Below are positions 18,133 to 26,446 of a stretch of 64,000 nucleotides of DNA, in pieces; positions within the stretch are counted from its first letter, which is position 1; the number at the start of each line of letters is the position of its first letter. Both the position numbers and the translations under genes were made by a program. Under the pieces are notes generated by a model. It was given only the letters and a program-made list of their open reading frames with translations, was not told the DNA's origin and did no database searches. This DNA comes from Sedimentitalea arenosa. GTDB lineage: Bacteria > Pseudomonadota > Alphaproteobacteria > Rhodobacterales > Rhodobacteraceae. The stretch covers positions 1 through 64,000 of the forward strand of contig NZ_JAELVR010000011.1 of the NCBI RefSeq assembly GCF_016428585.1, written 5' to 3'.

Positions 18133-18164
18133 GGAACGGACACTTTCTGCTAGCGGATGCAAGG

Positions 18165-18193
18165 CACATAAAGGGGCGGCGCGGCGAAATCAA
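18165..18193 (-). promoter_or_regulatory. Candidate secE promoter
   Basis: On the minus strand TTGATT (18188-18193) is followed after 17 bp by TATGTG (18165-18170), 33 bp before the secE start. It would let secE be transcribed independently of tRNA-Trp. Confidence 0.5.
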
Positions 18194-18252
18194 GGCAGGG
18201 CCTGCGCCGCTCCGTCTGCCGTCATGTGTGCCGACACGGAAGGAGGGTGTTC

Positions 18253-18328
18253 TGGCAGGGGCTGAGGGACTCGAACCCACGACCCTCGGTTTTGGAGACC
18301 GATGCTCTACCAACTGAGCTAAACCCCT
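18253..18328 (-). tRNA. tRNA-Trp (anticodon CCA)
   Basis: A 76-nt cloverleaf with acceptor AGGGGTT pairing with AGCCCCT, D-arm GCTCAGTTGGTAGAGC, anticodon loop TCTCCAAAA with CCA, and T-arm GTGGGTTCGAGTCCCTC-type loop. The 3' CCA is encoded. Placement just before secE-nusG is conserved in many proteobacteria. Confidence 0.97.
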
Positions 18329-18496
18329 AGGCCGCGCTTTTCCTATGCCAGAGGGCGCGAGGGGGCAAGAGGTAATTCGGGGCGCGGGCGGCATCGCGGA
18401 GCAAAAGGCGGTAGCGGGCGAAATTTGTCGTCGCGCCGCATTCCAGCGCGCAGGCGGATTGCGTATGAAAGGGGCGAAACAACAGGAGCCGCGCCC

Positions 18497-19210
18497 GTGA
18501 GCCTGCGCAAGAAGATCGCCGACAGTCCATGGTTCAACGACTCTCTGGAGGGGGCGTTCGCCGCCTATATCCGATTTGCCCATCGCACATCCCGTTGGGA
18601 GCGGACAGGGTTCGAACCGATGGACGAGGCGGTGCGCGCGGGCGAACCTGTCATCATGGCCCTGTGGCACCAGCGGCTGATGATGGCGCCGTTCATGTTC
18701 GACACGACCTTGGGACCGATCTGTTCGCTGACCTCTTCGGCACGGGCCGGCAGCGCAGTCGGGCGGCTGCTGGGCCGGTTCGGGTTCGACACCGTCCCGA
18801 TGTCGAGCCACAAGCGCCACGTGGCGCTGTCGCGCGCGGTTCTGGGCAAGATGCGCGACGGCATTTCCATCGGCATCGCGACCGATGGGCCGCGCGGGCC
18901 GGCACGCATCGCCTCGACCGTGCCGCTGGTCTGGGCGCGCGCCTCGGGCAAGCGCATTTTCGTGGTGAGTTACGCTGCGCGCCGTCAGATCACGTTTCCG
19001 ACTTGGGACCGGCTGACCCTGCCCGCGCCCTACACGCGAGGTGTGCTGATGTGCAAGGAGTGGACCGAGCACGTGCCGCGCAAGGCCAGCGAGGAGGAAC
19101 TCGAAGCGCTGCGGCTGAAACTGGAGGCCGCGTTGAATGAGATCACGGACGCTACCGATCGGGCGGTCGGGCGCAAGCCGTCCGCCGCACCGAACCGGCC
19201 CCGCGAATGA
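18497..19210 (+). CDS. DUF374 lysophospholipid-acyltransferase-like protein
   Basis: This 237-residue protein matches the DUF374 family, distantly related to lysophospholipid acyltransferases. The GTG start at 18497 is chosen for the AGGAG site nine bases upstream; an ATG 24 codons earlier adds an Arg-rich stretch. Visible motifs are ALWHQR (residues 55-60), which stands in place of the acyltransferase HX4D box, and ATDGPRGP (128-135). There is no signal peptide. In other alphaproteobacteria such genes lie near lipid A or KDO genes. Here it stands alone, so a role in envelope lipid acylation is inference. Confidence 0.8.
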   Translation: MSLRKKIADSPWFNDSLEGAFAAYIRFAHRTSRWERTGFEPMDEAVRAGEPVIMALWHQRLMMAPFMFDTTLGPICSLTSSARAGSAVGRLLGRFGFDTVPMSSHKRHVALSRAVLGKMRDGISIGIATDGPRGPARIASTVPLVWARASGKRIFVVSYAARRQITFPTWDRLTLPAPYTRGVLMCKEWTEHVPRKASEEELEALRLKLEAALNEITDATDRAVGRKPSAAPNRPRE

Positions 19211-19483
19211 ACATCGCTCGGACTCGGTCTCGACCTGATCCAGAAAATTCAGTCCAGAAGACTCGTCCCTCAGGGCCAACCCACGGGTCATGGAGACGAA
19301 GGTCCCTATCCCGGCAATCCATATGGCGTGAGGACTCTGCCATTGAGATGACCGGAGCCGCGATGCAAGCGCAGCATCGAATGCACGATTCACTCGCTTT
19401 CGGCCAGCAGTCCGCCGTGCCGGTGGATGACATGTCGGCAGTCACCGTAGCCGATTGTCAGGAAAAGGTCAGGAGCTTCTAGC
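19211..19483. other. Gap between the DUF374 and amidohydrolase genes
   Basis: The two genes converge on this 273-bp stretch. I see no terminator-like hairpin with a T-run and no supported gene, though short open frames exist on both strands. Confidence 0.4.
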
Positions 19484-20665
19484 TCATGGCGCCGTCAGCA
19501 CGCAGACGCCGTCGCGTGCGGTCAACTTGCCACCCTTCAGGACCAGCTTGCGCGGCGCGCGGGTCACAACCGCCTCGGTCAAGGTCTCGCCCTCGACCAG
19601 CACCGCGTCGGCCTTGCAGCCGGGCGCGAGGCCATAGTCTGCAAGTTCCATGATCGCCGCCCCGCCGAAGGTGCAGATGTCGAGCGCCATTTCGACTTCA
19701 TCATCGCGGCGCAGGTTGTTGCGCTGCCCGACATACATCGCCCGTTCCAGCATGTCGCCGTTGCCATAGGGCCCCCAGGTATCGCGGAACCCGTCCGAGC
19801 CCGCCCCGGTGAGAATGCCGAGCGCCCGCAGTTCCATGACCGCCGGCACCGGGGCGGAGGACGGCGCGGTGGTGATGATGTGGATGCGCGCTTCGGCCAG
19901 TTGCGCCTGCAGGTCGCCCACATAGGCGCGATCGGTCGCACCGAGGCAGAAGGCATGGCTGATCGTGACCTTGCCCTGCATCCCGAGCGCGACCGTGCGG
20001 GCGATGATCTCCTCCGTCGAGAACCCGCCCAGAGCGTCGCGCTCGTGGAGGTGGATATCGATCGGCTTGCCGTGCTTTTCGGCGAGGCCGAAGATCGCAT
20101 CAAGGTGCGCGCGCGGATCGCGGTCGATTCCGCAAGGATCGAGCCCGCCCACGATGTCTGCGCCCAATGACAGCGCTTCATCCATTTTCTCGACCGTGCC
20201 GGGACGGATGATCATGCCCGATTGCGGAAACGCCACGATCTCTATGTCGACATAACCGGCCAGCTTCTCACGCGTGGCCAGGACGCCCTCGACCCCGGCC
20301 AGCCCGTGATGCGTGTCGATATCCACATGGCTGCGGATATGGGTGGTGCCGTAGCCGATGGATTGGATCGATTGGCGTTCCGACTGGATGCGGGGATCCA
20401 GTCCCAGAGACACCTTGACCTCGCGTTCGTTGGTGATCTTGTCGATCAAGCGCGGACCAACCTCGTTGCGATACCAAGGCAGGCCGAGCAGCGACTTGTC
20501 CAGATGGGTGTGCGCCTCGACGAGTCCCGGGATCAGGATGCGGCCACCGCAATCGACAGGTTCGGCGTTCGGCGGGGCGGTTTCGGCAAAACGACCGTTC
20601 ACAACGGCGAGGTCGGTCGCGGGCTGGCCCATCGGGCGGACATTCTTCAGGAGCAGGTTTGTCAT
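19484..20665 (-). CDS. CodA-like amidohydrolase (cytosine deaminase family)
   Basis: This 393-residue metal-dependent hydrolase belongs to the amidohydrolase superfamily, close to cytosine deaminase and N-isopropylammelide-type enzymes. Metal ligands are visible: HTHLDK (His52, His54), HLHE (His205) and Asp291 in GSDGFRDTWG. Residues equivalent to CodA's Gln (FPQSG, 148), Glu (208) and His (SHAF, 237) are also present, so it should be active. The start MTNLLLKNVR has AAGGA at a good distance. The frame stays open far upstream without homology. It is divergent from a dipeptide-type ABC transporter with an amidase, suggesting hydrolysis of an imported N-heterocycle or amide. Confidence 0.83.
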   Translation of the reverse strand: MTNLLLKNVRPMGQPATDLAVVNGRFAETAPPNAEPVDCGGRILIPGLVEAHTHLDKSLLGLPWYRNEVGPRLIDKITNEREVKVSLGLDPRIQSERQSIQSIGYGTTHIRSHVDIDTHHGLAGVEGVLATREKLAGYVDIEIVAFPQSGMIIRPGTVEKMDEALSLGADIVGGLDPCGIDRDPRAHLDAIFGLAEKHGKPIDIHLHERDALGGFSTEEIIARTVALGMQGKVTISHAFCLGATDRAYVGDLQAQLAEARIHIITTAPSSAPVPAVMELRALGILTGAGSDGFRDTWGPYGNGDMLERAMYVGQRNNLRRDDEVEMALDICTFGGAAIMELADYGLAPGCKADAVLVEGETLTEAVVTRAPRKLVLKGGKLTARDGVCVLTAP

Positions 20666-21339
20666 TTCAATCATCCTTGTTCGGAGTTGTTGCATGGCAC
20701 AGCCAGTCACGGACAGCCAGTCACGGATTGCGATGACACACAGCGCGACCAGACAAAGATGGACCGCCGGAAAGACGATGATCCAACACCGGGCCGAAAA
20801 AGGTAACCGTTGCCGACATGGATCGGAATGATCCGTGAGGGCTGGTCCGCTCTTGTCTATGTTGGCCATGTCCGCTTCCAGCCCAGACTGCGGCGTCGCG
20901 CAGCAGCGGGGCGACCGCGGCACCGACCAAACGGCTCTCTGGATATCTCGCGGTCGGCCGGATGGTGAGCGAAGACTACTGCATGACGTGCGAGATCCTT
21001 GAGCGGTCGATACCAAGGGTAGCGGAGGTAACGACGCGCGGGGCCGCGGCACAGACCGTCCTGAGCGGCCGTAGCCAGCCCCCTGCCCCAACATTCCCAC
21101 GACCATCGCCCTACAGCCTGCCAGGCATCCGACATCACCGATTCCCTGCAACCGTGAACCGACGCCACGCCCACTGTCGCCGCCGAAAAATCGGGCATGT
21201 CGCGCGGCTTTTCCTGACGCTTTTCGGGAGCTTACGGACAGGCACCCACGAAAGCCTTGTTTTTATTGCGGAACGCGGCGAACGTTACCCTACGTAAACA
21301 AAATAAAGATGCTGCTTTTCTCACATGGAGGTATTCAAA
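20666..21339. other. 674-bp divergent control region of the amidohydrolase/ABC module
   Basis: No gene is supported here. It contains a perfect 14-bp tandem duplication (CAGCCAGTCACGGA at 20701-20714 and 20715-20728) just upstream of the amidohydrolase. An AT-rich stretch at 21255-21320 before the ABC genes includes the near-palindrome TTACCCTACGTAA. These are reasonable operator or promoter candidates. No regulator gene lies within the module. Confidence 0.5.
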
Positions 21340-22935
21340 ATGAATTTCAGGACCTGGGTCGGAGCGGCCCTGTGCGCCGCAGGACTGGCCGCGGGGGCCG
21401 GATCGGCGACCGCGCAAACCGCCGGCGGCACACTTGTCTACATCGTTCAGCCGGAGCCGCCGTCACTGGCCTCCTTCCTGTCGACCTCGGGGCCGATCGG
21501 CCTGGTGGCACCCAAGATCTATGACGGGCTTTTCGACTATGACAACGACCTGAACATCGTTCCCGCGCTTGCCGAAAGCTACGAAGTCAGCGACGACGGC
21601 AAGACCGTTACGTTCAAGCTGCGCGAGGGCGTGACCTGGCATGACGGCGCGCCGTTCACCTCGGCGGATGTGCAGTTCACCGTGATGGAGGTGCTCAAGA
21701 AGGTGCACCCGCGCGGCCCCAACTCCTTCCGAGAAGTGATGTCGATCGACACCCCCGACGACTACACCGCCGTCTTCAACCTCGAAAACCCTGCACCCTA
21801 CATGCTGCGCGCCTTGTCGGGATACGAAAGCCCGATCGTGCCCAAGCACCTGCTGGAGGGCCAGGACCCTAGAAACTCGGACCTCGCGACCAATCCCGTC
21901 GGCACCGGCGCCTACAAGTTCACCGAATGGCGCAAAGGCCAGTATGTGCGGCTCGACAAGAACGAGAACTACTGGAAGGACGGCCTGCCCTATCTCGACC
22001 GGATCGTGGGCCGGTTCATTCCCGACGCCTCGACCCGCACTGCCGCGATGGAGAACAGCGAAGTCATGTATGGCGCCTACGGGGCGATCCCCAATATCGA
22101 CGCCGTGCGCCTGCGTGACATGGACGGGTTCTCGGTCACGACCGACGGCTATTCGATGATCAACCCGATGGCGCTGATCGAGTTCAACACCAAGGAGTCG
22201 CCCTTCGACCAGGCCGCGATCCGGCAGGCCGTGTCCCTGGCCATCGACCGCGAATTCCTGATCGAGAACATCTGGTTCGGCTATGGCAAACCGGCGACGT
22301 CGGCGCTGTCGACCAACTTCTCGGCGACCGGACTCTACAAGGCGGGGCTGCCGAATTATCCGGCGAATGCCGATGTGGACGCGGCGATCAAGGTTCTGGA
22401 GGACGCGGGTATCACTGCGGATGGCGATGGGGTCCGGGCGCGCGCGGTGCTCGACCTTATCCCATATGGCGAGGATTGGCGCCGGGCCGGCGAGTACATG
22501 AAACAGGCGCTGGCGCCCATCGGGATCGAACTGGATCTGCGCTATGAGGATGTGCCGACATGGCTCAAGCGGGTCTACGCGGATTATGATTTCCAGATCA
22601 ACGTGAACTACTTCTACCAGTTGCCCGACCCGGTGCTGGGCGTTCATCGCCACTACGGCTCCGACCAGATCCGCCAGGGCACGCATTTCGTGAACTCGTC
22701 GCGCTATTCCAATCCCGAGCTCGACGCCCTGCTGGCGGCCGGGGCGCAGGAAGCGGACGCGGCAAAGCGCTCCGAGATATATGGCCAGATACAGGAGATC
22801 CTGGCCGAGGACATGCCGGTGGTGAACCTGTTCGAGATGCAGTTCCTGACCGTCTACAACGACAAGCTGAAGGATCACGCGACCTCGGCGCTGGGGGCCT
22901 ATGGCCCGTTCGAGCGCGTCTGGATCGAAGAGTGA
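21340..22935 (+). CDS. Dipeptide-type ABC transporter, substrate-binding protein
   Basis: This is a solute-binding protein of family 5 (DppA/OppA type), 531 residues. The start at 21340 gives a clean signal peptide MNFRTWVGAALCAAGLAAGA with cleavage likely after ATA, before QTAGG; GGAGG lies eight bases upstream. The body shows family features such as the VTWHDGAPFTSADVQFT block near residue 100. It would capture substrate in the periplasm and deliver it to the following permeases. The ligand may be a peptide, but given the amidase and amidohydrolase beside it, another amide or nitrogen heterocycle is as likely. Confidence 0.9.
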   Translation: MNFRTWVGAALCAAGLAAGAGSATAQTAGGTLVYIVQPEPPSLASFLSTSGPIGLVAPKIYDGLFDYDNDLNIVPALAESYEVSDDGKTVTFKLREGVTWHDGAPFTSADVQFTVMEVLKKVHPRGPNSFREVMSIDTPDDYTAVFNLENPAPYMLRALSGYESPIVPKHLLEGQDPRNSDLATNPVGTGAYKFTEWRKGQYVRLDKNENYWKDGLPYLDRIVGRFIPDASTRTAAMENSEVMYGAYGAIPNIDAVRLRDMDGFSVTTDGYSMINPMALIEFNTKESPFDQAAIRQAVSLAIDREFLIENIWFGYGKPATSALSTNFSATGLYKAGLPNYPANADVDAAIKVLEDAGITADGDGVRARAVLDLIPYGEDWRRAGEYMKQALAPIGIELDLRYEDVPTWLKRVYADYDFQINVNYFYQLPDPVLGVHRHYGSDQIRQGTHFVNSSRYSNPELDALLAAGAQEADAAKRSEIYGQIQEILAEDMPVVNLFEMQFLTVYNDKLKDHATSALGAYGPFERVWIEE

Positions 22936-22994
22936 TCTGATACCGATGGTCCCGGCCCGAACCGGGCCGGGACCGATCTTGGGGGACTGGTAGA

Positions 22995-23981
22995 GTGTCA
23001 CATTTCGCACGCCGTATGCGGTATGTCGTGAAGCGGCTGCTTCAGGCCATTCCGATCGTACTTGCGATCATCATTCTGAATTTCTTTCTGCTGCAATTGG
23101 CGGAAGGCGACGCGGTGGACGTGTTGGCGGGCGAGGCCGGCTCGGCAACACCGGAATACATGGCGGAACTGCGCGCCAAGTTTGGTCTCGACAAGCCGCT
23201 GCCCGTGCAACTGGCGATTTACCTGAAGAACGTGATGGTGCTGGACCTTGGCTATTCTTTCCGTCACGAGATGCCGGTGAGCGAGCTGATCTTCGACCGG
23301 CTGTTTGCTACCGTCCTGCTGATGACCTCGACGATCCTCCTGGCCGTTGGGTTCGGCGTCCTGCTGGGCCTTGTCGCAGCGATGGGGCTGAACACCTGGC
23401 GCGACACGGCGATTTCGATCTTCGCCCTGATCACCTACGCCACGCCGCTGTTCTGGGTCGGGTTGATGCTGATCGTGGTGTTTTCCCTGAACCTTGGGTG
23501 GTTCCCGACCTCGGGCATGGAGAACTTCGCCATGTTTTACGAGGGCTGGGACCGGGTGAAGGACATCGCCCATCACCTCGTGCTGCCGACGATCACGCTG
23601 TCGCTGTTCTACCTCGCGCTCTACACGCGGCTGATGCGCGCCTCGATGCTGGAGCAGGCCGGGCAGGATTACGTCACCACCGCCCGCGCGAAGGGCGTGA
23701 CGGAAAACCGCATCATGTTCGTGCATGTCCTGCGCAACGCCTTGTTGCCCGTCGTCACGATGGCCGGCGTGCAGGTCGGGGCGTTGATCGGTGGCTCGGT
23801 GATCGTGGAATCGGTCTTTGCCTGGCCCGGTCTCGGGATGCTGGCCTTCGAAGCGCTGTTCTCGCGCGATCTGAACCTGCTGCTGGGCATCTTCTTTCTG
23901 TCGGCGTTGCTGGTGGTCGCCGTCAACCTGGTCGTCGATATCGTCTATTCGTCGCTCGACCCGCGGATCGAGGTGGACTGA
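22995..23981 (+). CDS. Dipeptide-type ABC transporter permease (DppB-like)
   Basis: A 328-residue inner-membrane permease with about six helices. The first follows the basic N-terminus RRMRYVVKRLLQAIPIVLAI. The EAA loop that docks the ATPase is near residues 230-250 (TTARAKGVTENRIMFVHVLR). It lies 59 bp after the binding protein and 3 bp before its partner permease. Length and order match DppB/OppB. Confidence 0.92.
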   Translation: MSHFARRMRYVVKRLLQAIPIVLAIIILNFFLLQLAEGDAVDVLAGEAGSATPEYMAELRAKFGLDKPLPVQLAIYLKNVMVLDLGYSFRHEMPVSELIFDRLFATVLLMTSTILLAVGFGVLLGLVAAMGLNTWRDTAISIFALITYATPLFWVGLMLIVVFSLNLGWFPTSGMENFAMFYEGWDRVKDIAHHLVLPTITLSLFYLALYTRLMRASMLEQAGQDYVTTARAKGVTENRIMFVHVLRNALLPVVTMAGVQVGALIGGSVIVESVFAWPGLGMLAFEALFSRDLNLLLGIFFLSALLVVAVNLVVDIVYSSLDPRIEVD

Positions 23982-23984
23982 CCG

Positions 23985-24815
23985 ATGGCATTCTGGAAAC
24001 TTTTTGCGCGCAACAGGGGCGCTGTCATCGGGCTGGTAATCTTGGTATTGATCACGGTGATGGCCGCGACCGCCGGCCTGTTCTTTCCGCAGGATCCGTT
24101 CAGCCTGGCCGGGCAACCGATGTCGCCACCGGGCGAAAACGGCTTCCTGCTGGGCAGCGACAGCCTGGGCCGCGACGTGGCGGCGGGGATCGCCCACGGC
24201 GCCAAGACCTCGCTGCTGATCGGGTTGCTTGCGACGCTGGTCGCGGTCTTCGTCGGAATCGTGATGGGCGCGCTCGCCGGCTACTACGGCGGTTTCATCG
24301 ACAACCTGCTGATGCGCCTGACCGAGATGTTCCAGACCATCCCCTCCTTCATCTTCGCCATCCTGCTGGTCGCGATCATGAAGCCCTCGATCGAAAGCAT
24401 CGTCATCGCCATCGCCGTGGTCTCGTGGCCCGCCGTCGCGCGGCTGGTCAGGGGAGAATTCTTGTCATTGCGCAACCGCGAATTCGTGCAGGCATGCCAT
24501 ACGCTCGGCATGTCGGATCTGCGCATCATGCTGGGCGAGATCCTGCCCAACTGCCTGTCGCCGGTGATTGTCATCGGCTCGCTGATGGTGGCGACGGCGA
24601 TCCTGATCGAGAGCGGCCTGGCCTTCCTCGGCCTGGGCGATCCCAACATCATGAGCTGGGGCTTCCAGATCGGGGCCGGGCGCACCCTGCTGCGGTCGGC
24701 CTGGTGGGTCTGCACCTTCCCCGGCATCGCGATCCTGTTGACCGTGCTCGCGATCAACCTGGTCGGCGAAGGCATGAACGACGCGCTGAACCCGCGTCTG
24801 AGGGAGCGCTCATGA
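23985..24815 (+). CDS. Dipeptide-type ABC transporter permease (DppC-like)
   Basis: A 276-residue permease partner with an N-terminal helix (VIGLVILVLITVMAATAGLF), the DSLGRDV motif around residues 52-58 typical of DppC, five further helices and an EAA loop near 170-190. Its stop overlaps the start of the ATPase gene by the ATGA quartet, so the two are translationally coupled. Confidence 0.92.
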   Translation: MAFWKLFARNRGAVIGLVILVLITVMAATAGLFFPQDPFSLAGQPMSPPGENGFLLGSDSLGRDVAAGIAHGAKTSLLIGLLATLVAVFVGIVMGALAGYYGGFIDNLLMRLTEMFQTIPSFIFAILLVAIMKPSIESIVIAIAVVSWPAVARLVRGEFLSLRNREFVQACHTLGMSDLRIMLGEILPNCLSPVIVIGSLMVATAILIESGLAFLGLGDPNIMSWGFQIGAGRTLLRSAWWVCTFPGIAILLTVLAINLVGEGMNDALNPRLRERS

Positions 24816-26446
24816 CCCGCCTTCTGGACATCACCGATCTGCATGTCGCCCTGCCGCCGGAGAGCCAGCGGCCCTATGCGGTGGAGGCGATGAACCTGCA
24901 CCTGGAGGAAAACGAGATCCTCTGCGTCGTCGGTGAAAGCGGCTCGGGCAAATCACTGACCGCGCGCGCGGTCATGGGACTCTTGCCAAAACCGCGGGTG
25001 CGAATCGCGCAAGGCAGCGTCCTGTTCCAGGGCGAGGACCTGGCCCAGGCCAGCGAGGAGCGCCTGCGGGCGATCCGAGGCTCGGAAATCTCGATGATCT
25101 TCCAGGAGCCGATGACGGCACTGAACCCGGTGATGACCATCGGCGTCCAGATCGACGAGGTGTTCCGTTTTCACGACAGGATGCCCGGCAAGGAACGGCG
25201 CCGGCGGGCGCTGAAGTTGTTGCAGGACGTTCAGTTGCCCGACCCCGAGCAGACGCTCAAGGCCTACCCACACGAGTTGTCCGGTGGCCAGCGGCAACGC
25301 GCCATGATCGCGATGGCACTCGCGCTCGACCCGAAGATCCTGATCGCGGACGAGCCGACAACCGCACTTGACGTGACCACGCAGGCTCAGGTTCTGAAGC
25401 TGATCAAGGAGATGCAGGCCAGTCATGGCACCGGCGTGCTGTTCATCACCCATGATTTCGGGGTCGTGGCCGACATCGCCGACCGGGTCTGCGTGATGCA
25501 GAACGGGCTGGTGGTCGAAACCGGCACCACCGACCAGGTGCTGCGACGCCCGAGCCACCCCTACACCAAGGCACTGATCGGAGCGGTGCCAGATCTCGTG
25601 CCGCGCCCCGCCAGAGCGCGATCGTCGGAAACCGTGCTGCGAGTCCGTCATCTGGAGAAGACCTACCGCAGCGGTGGCGGATTGTTCGGCGGCAAGGAAC
25701 GCGTGGTTCACGCGGCGAATGACGTGACGATCGACCTGGCGCGCGGCGAGACGCTCGGCATCGTCGGCGAAAGCGGCTCGGGCAAGTCGACCGTGGCGCG
25801 CTGCATCGTGCGGCTGAACGATGCCGAGGCCGGCGAGATCCTGCTGGGCGACACAGATCTCAGGCCTCTGGGACGCGCGGCGATGCGACCACACCGCGCA
25901 CGCATCCAGATGGTTTTCCAGGACCCCTTCGCCTCGCTGAACCCGCGCACGCGGATCGGCAAGATCATCGCGCAGGGGCCAATGATGTATGGCGCCAGCG
26001 CCGAAGCGGCCCGTGCCAGGACACTGGAGTTGCTCGACATCGTGGGACTGGATGCGCGGGCCTATGATCGGTTCCCACACGAGTTCTCGGGCGGTCAACG
26101 CCAGCGGATCGGAATCGCCCGCGCCCTGGCCCTGGAACCCGAGATTCTGGTGGCGGACGAGCCTGTGTCCGCACTCGATGTGTCGATCCAGGCGCAGATC
26201 CTCAAGCTTCTGGACGAGATCCGTGACCGCATGAACCTGTCGATGATCTTCATCACCCATGACCTGCGGGTCGCGGCGCAGGTCTGCGACCGGATCGCGG
26301 TGATGCAGCGGGGCCAGGTGATCGAGGTCGGCCCGACCGCCGAGCTTTTTGCCAACCCGACTGCGAGCTACACGCGCGAGCTGCTGTCCGCCGTGCCCGG
26401 CAAGGATTGGTTCTCCGAGCCTGCAATCTCGTCCGAGACACCCTGA
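24812..26446 (+). CDS. Dipeptide-type ABC transporter, fused double ATPase (DppD-DppF)
   Basis: One 544-residue protein carries both nucleotide-binding domains. The first has Walker A GESGSGKS (41-48), signature LSGGQ (156-160) and Walker B LIADE (177-181). The second has GESGSGKS (319-326), FSGGQ (425-429) and LVADE (446-450). Each half ends with the YTKAL/YTRELL oligopeptide-transporter tail. E. coli uses two separate genes; the fusion is common in alphaproteobacteria and fixes a 1:1 ratio. The start is the ATG overlapping the DppC-like stop. Confidence 0.93.
   Translation: MTRLLDITDLHVALPPESQRPYAVEAMNLHLEENEILCVVGESGSGKSLTARAVMGLLPKPRVRIAQGSVLFQGEDLAQASEERLRAIRGSEISMIFQEPMTALNPVMTIGVQIDEVFRFHDRMPGKERRRRALKLLQDVQLPDPEQTLKAYPHELSGGQRQRAMIAMALALDPKILIADEPTTALDVTTQAQVLKLIKEMQASHGTGVLFITHDFGVVADIADRVCVMQNGLVVETGTTDQVLRRPSHPYTKALIGAVPDLVPRPARARSSETVLRVRHLEKTYRSGGGLFGGKERVVHAANDVTIDLARGETLGIVGESGSGKSTVARCIVRLNDAEAGEILLGDTDLRPLGRAAMRPHRARIQMVFQDPFASLNPRTRIGKIIAQGPMMYGASAEAARARTLELLDIVGLDARAYDRFPHEFSGGQRQRIGIARALALEPEILVADEPVSALDVSIQAQILKLLDEIRDRMNLSMIFITHDLRVAAQVCDRIAVMQRGQVIEVGPTAELFANPTASYTRELLSAVPGKDWFSEPAISSETP

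Noticed and set aside
19207-19482. A 91-codon plus-strand open frame after the DUF374 gene
   Set aside because: No ribosome-binding site, no recognisable homology and atypical composition; it overlaps the upstream stop codon.
19484-21151. N-terminal extension of the amidohydrolase, including a hydrophobic stretch that looks like a membrane span
   Set aside because: The frame is open for about 160 extra codons, but family members start near the chosen Met, which has a good ribosome-binding site. The extension overlaps the divergent control region and the 14-bp tandem repeat.
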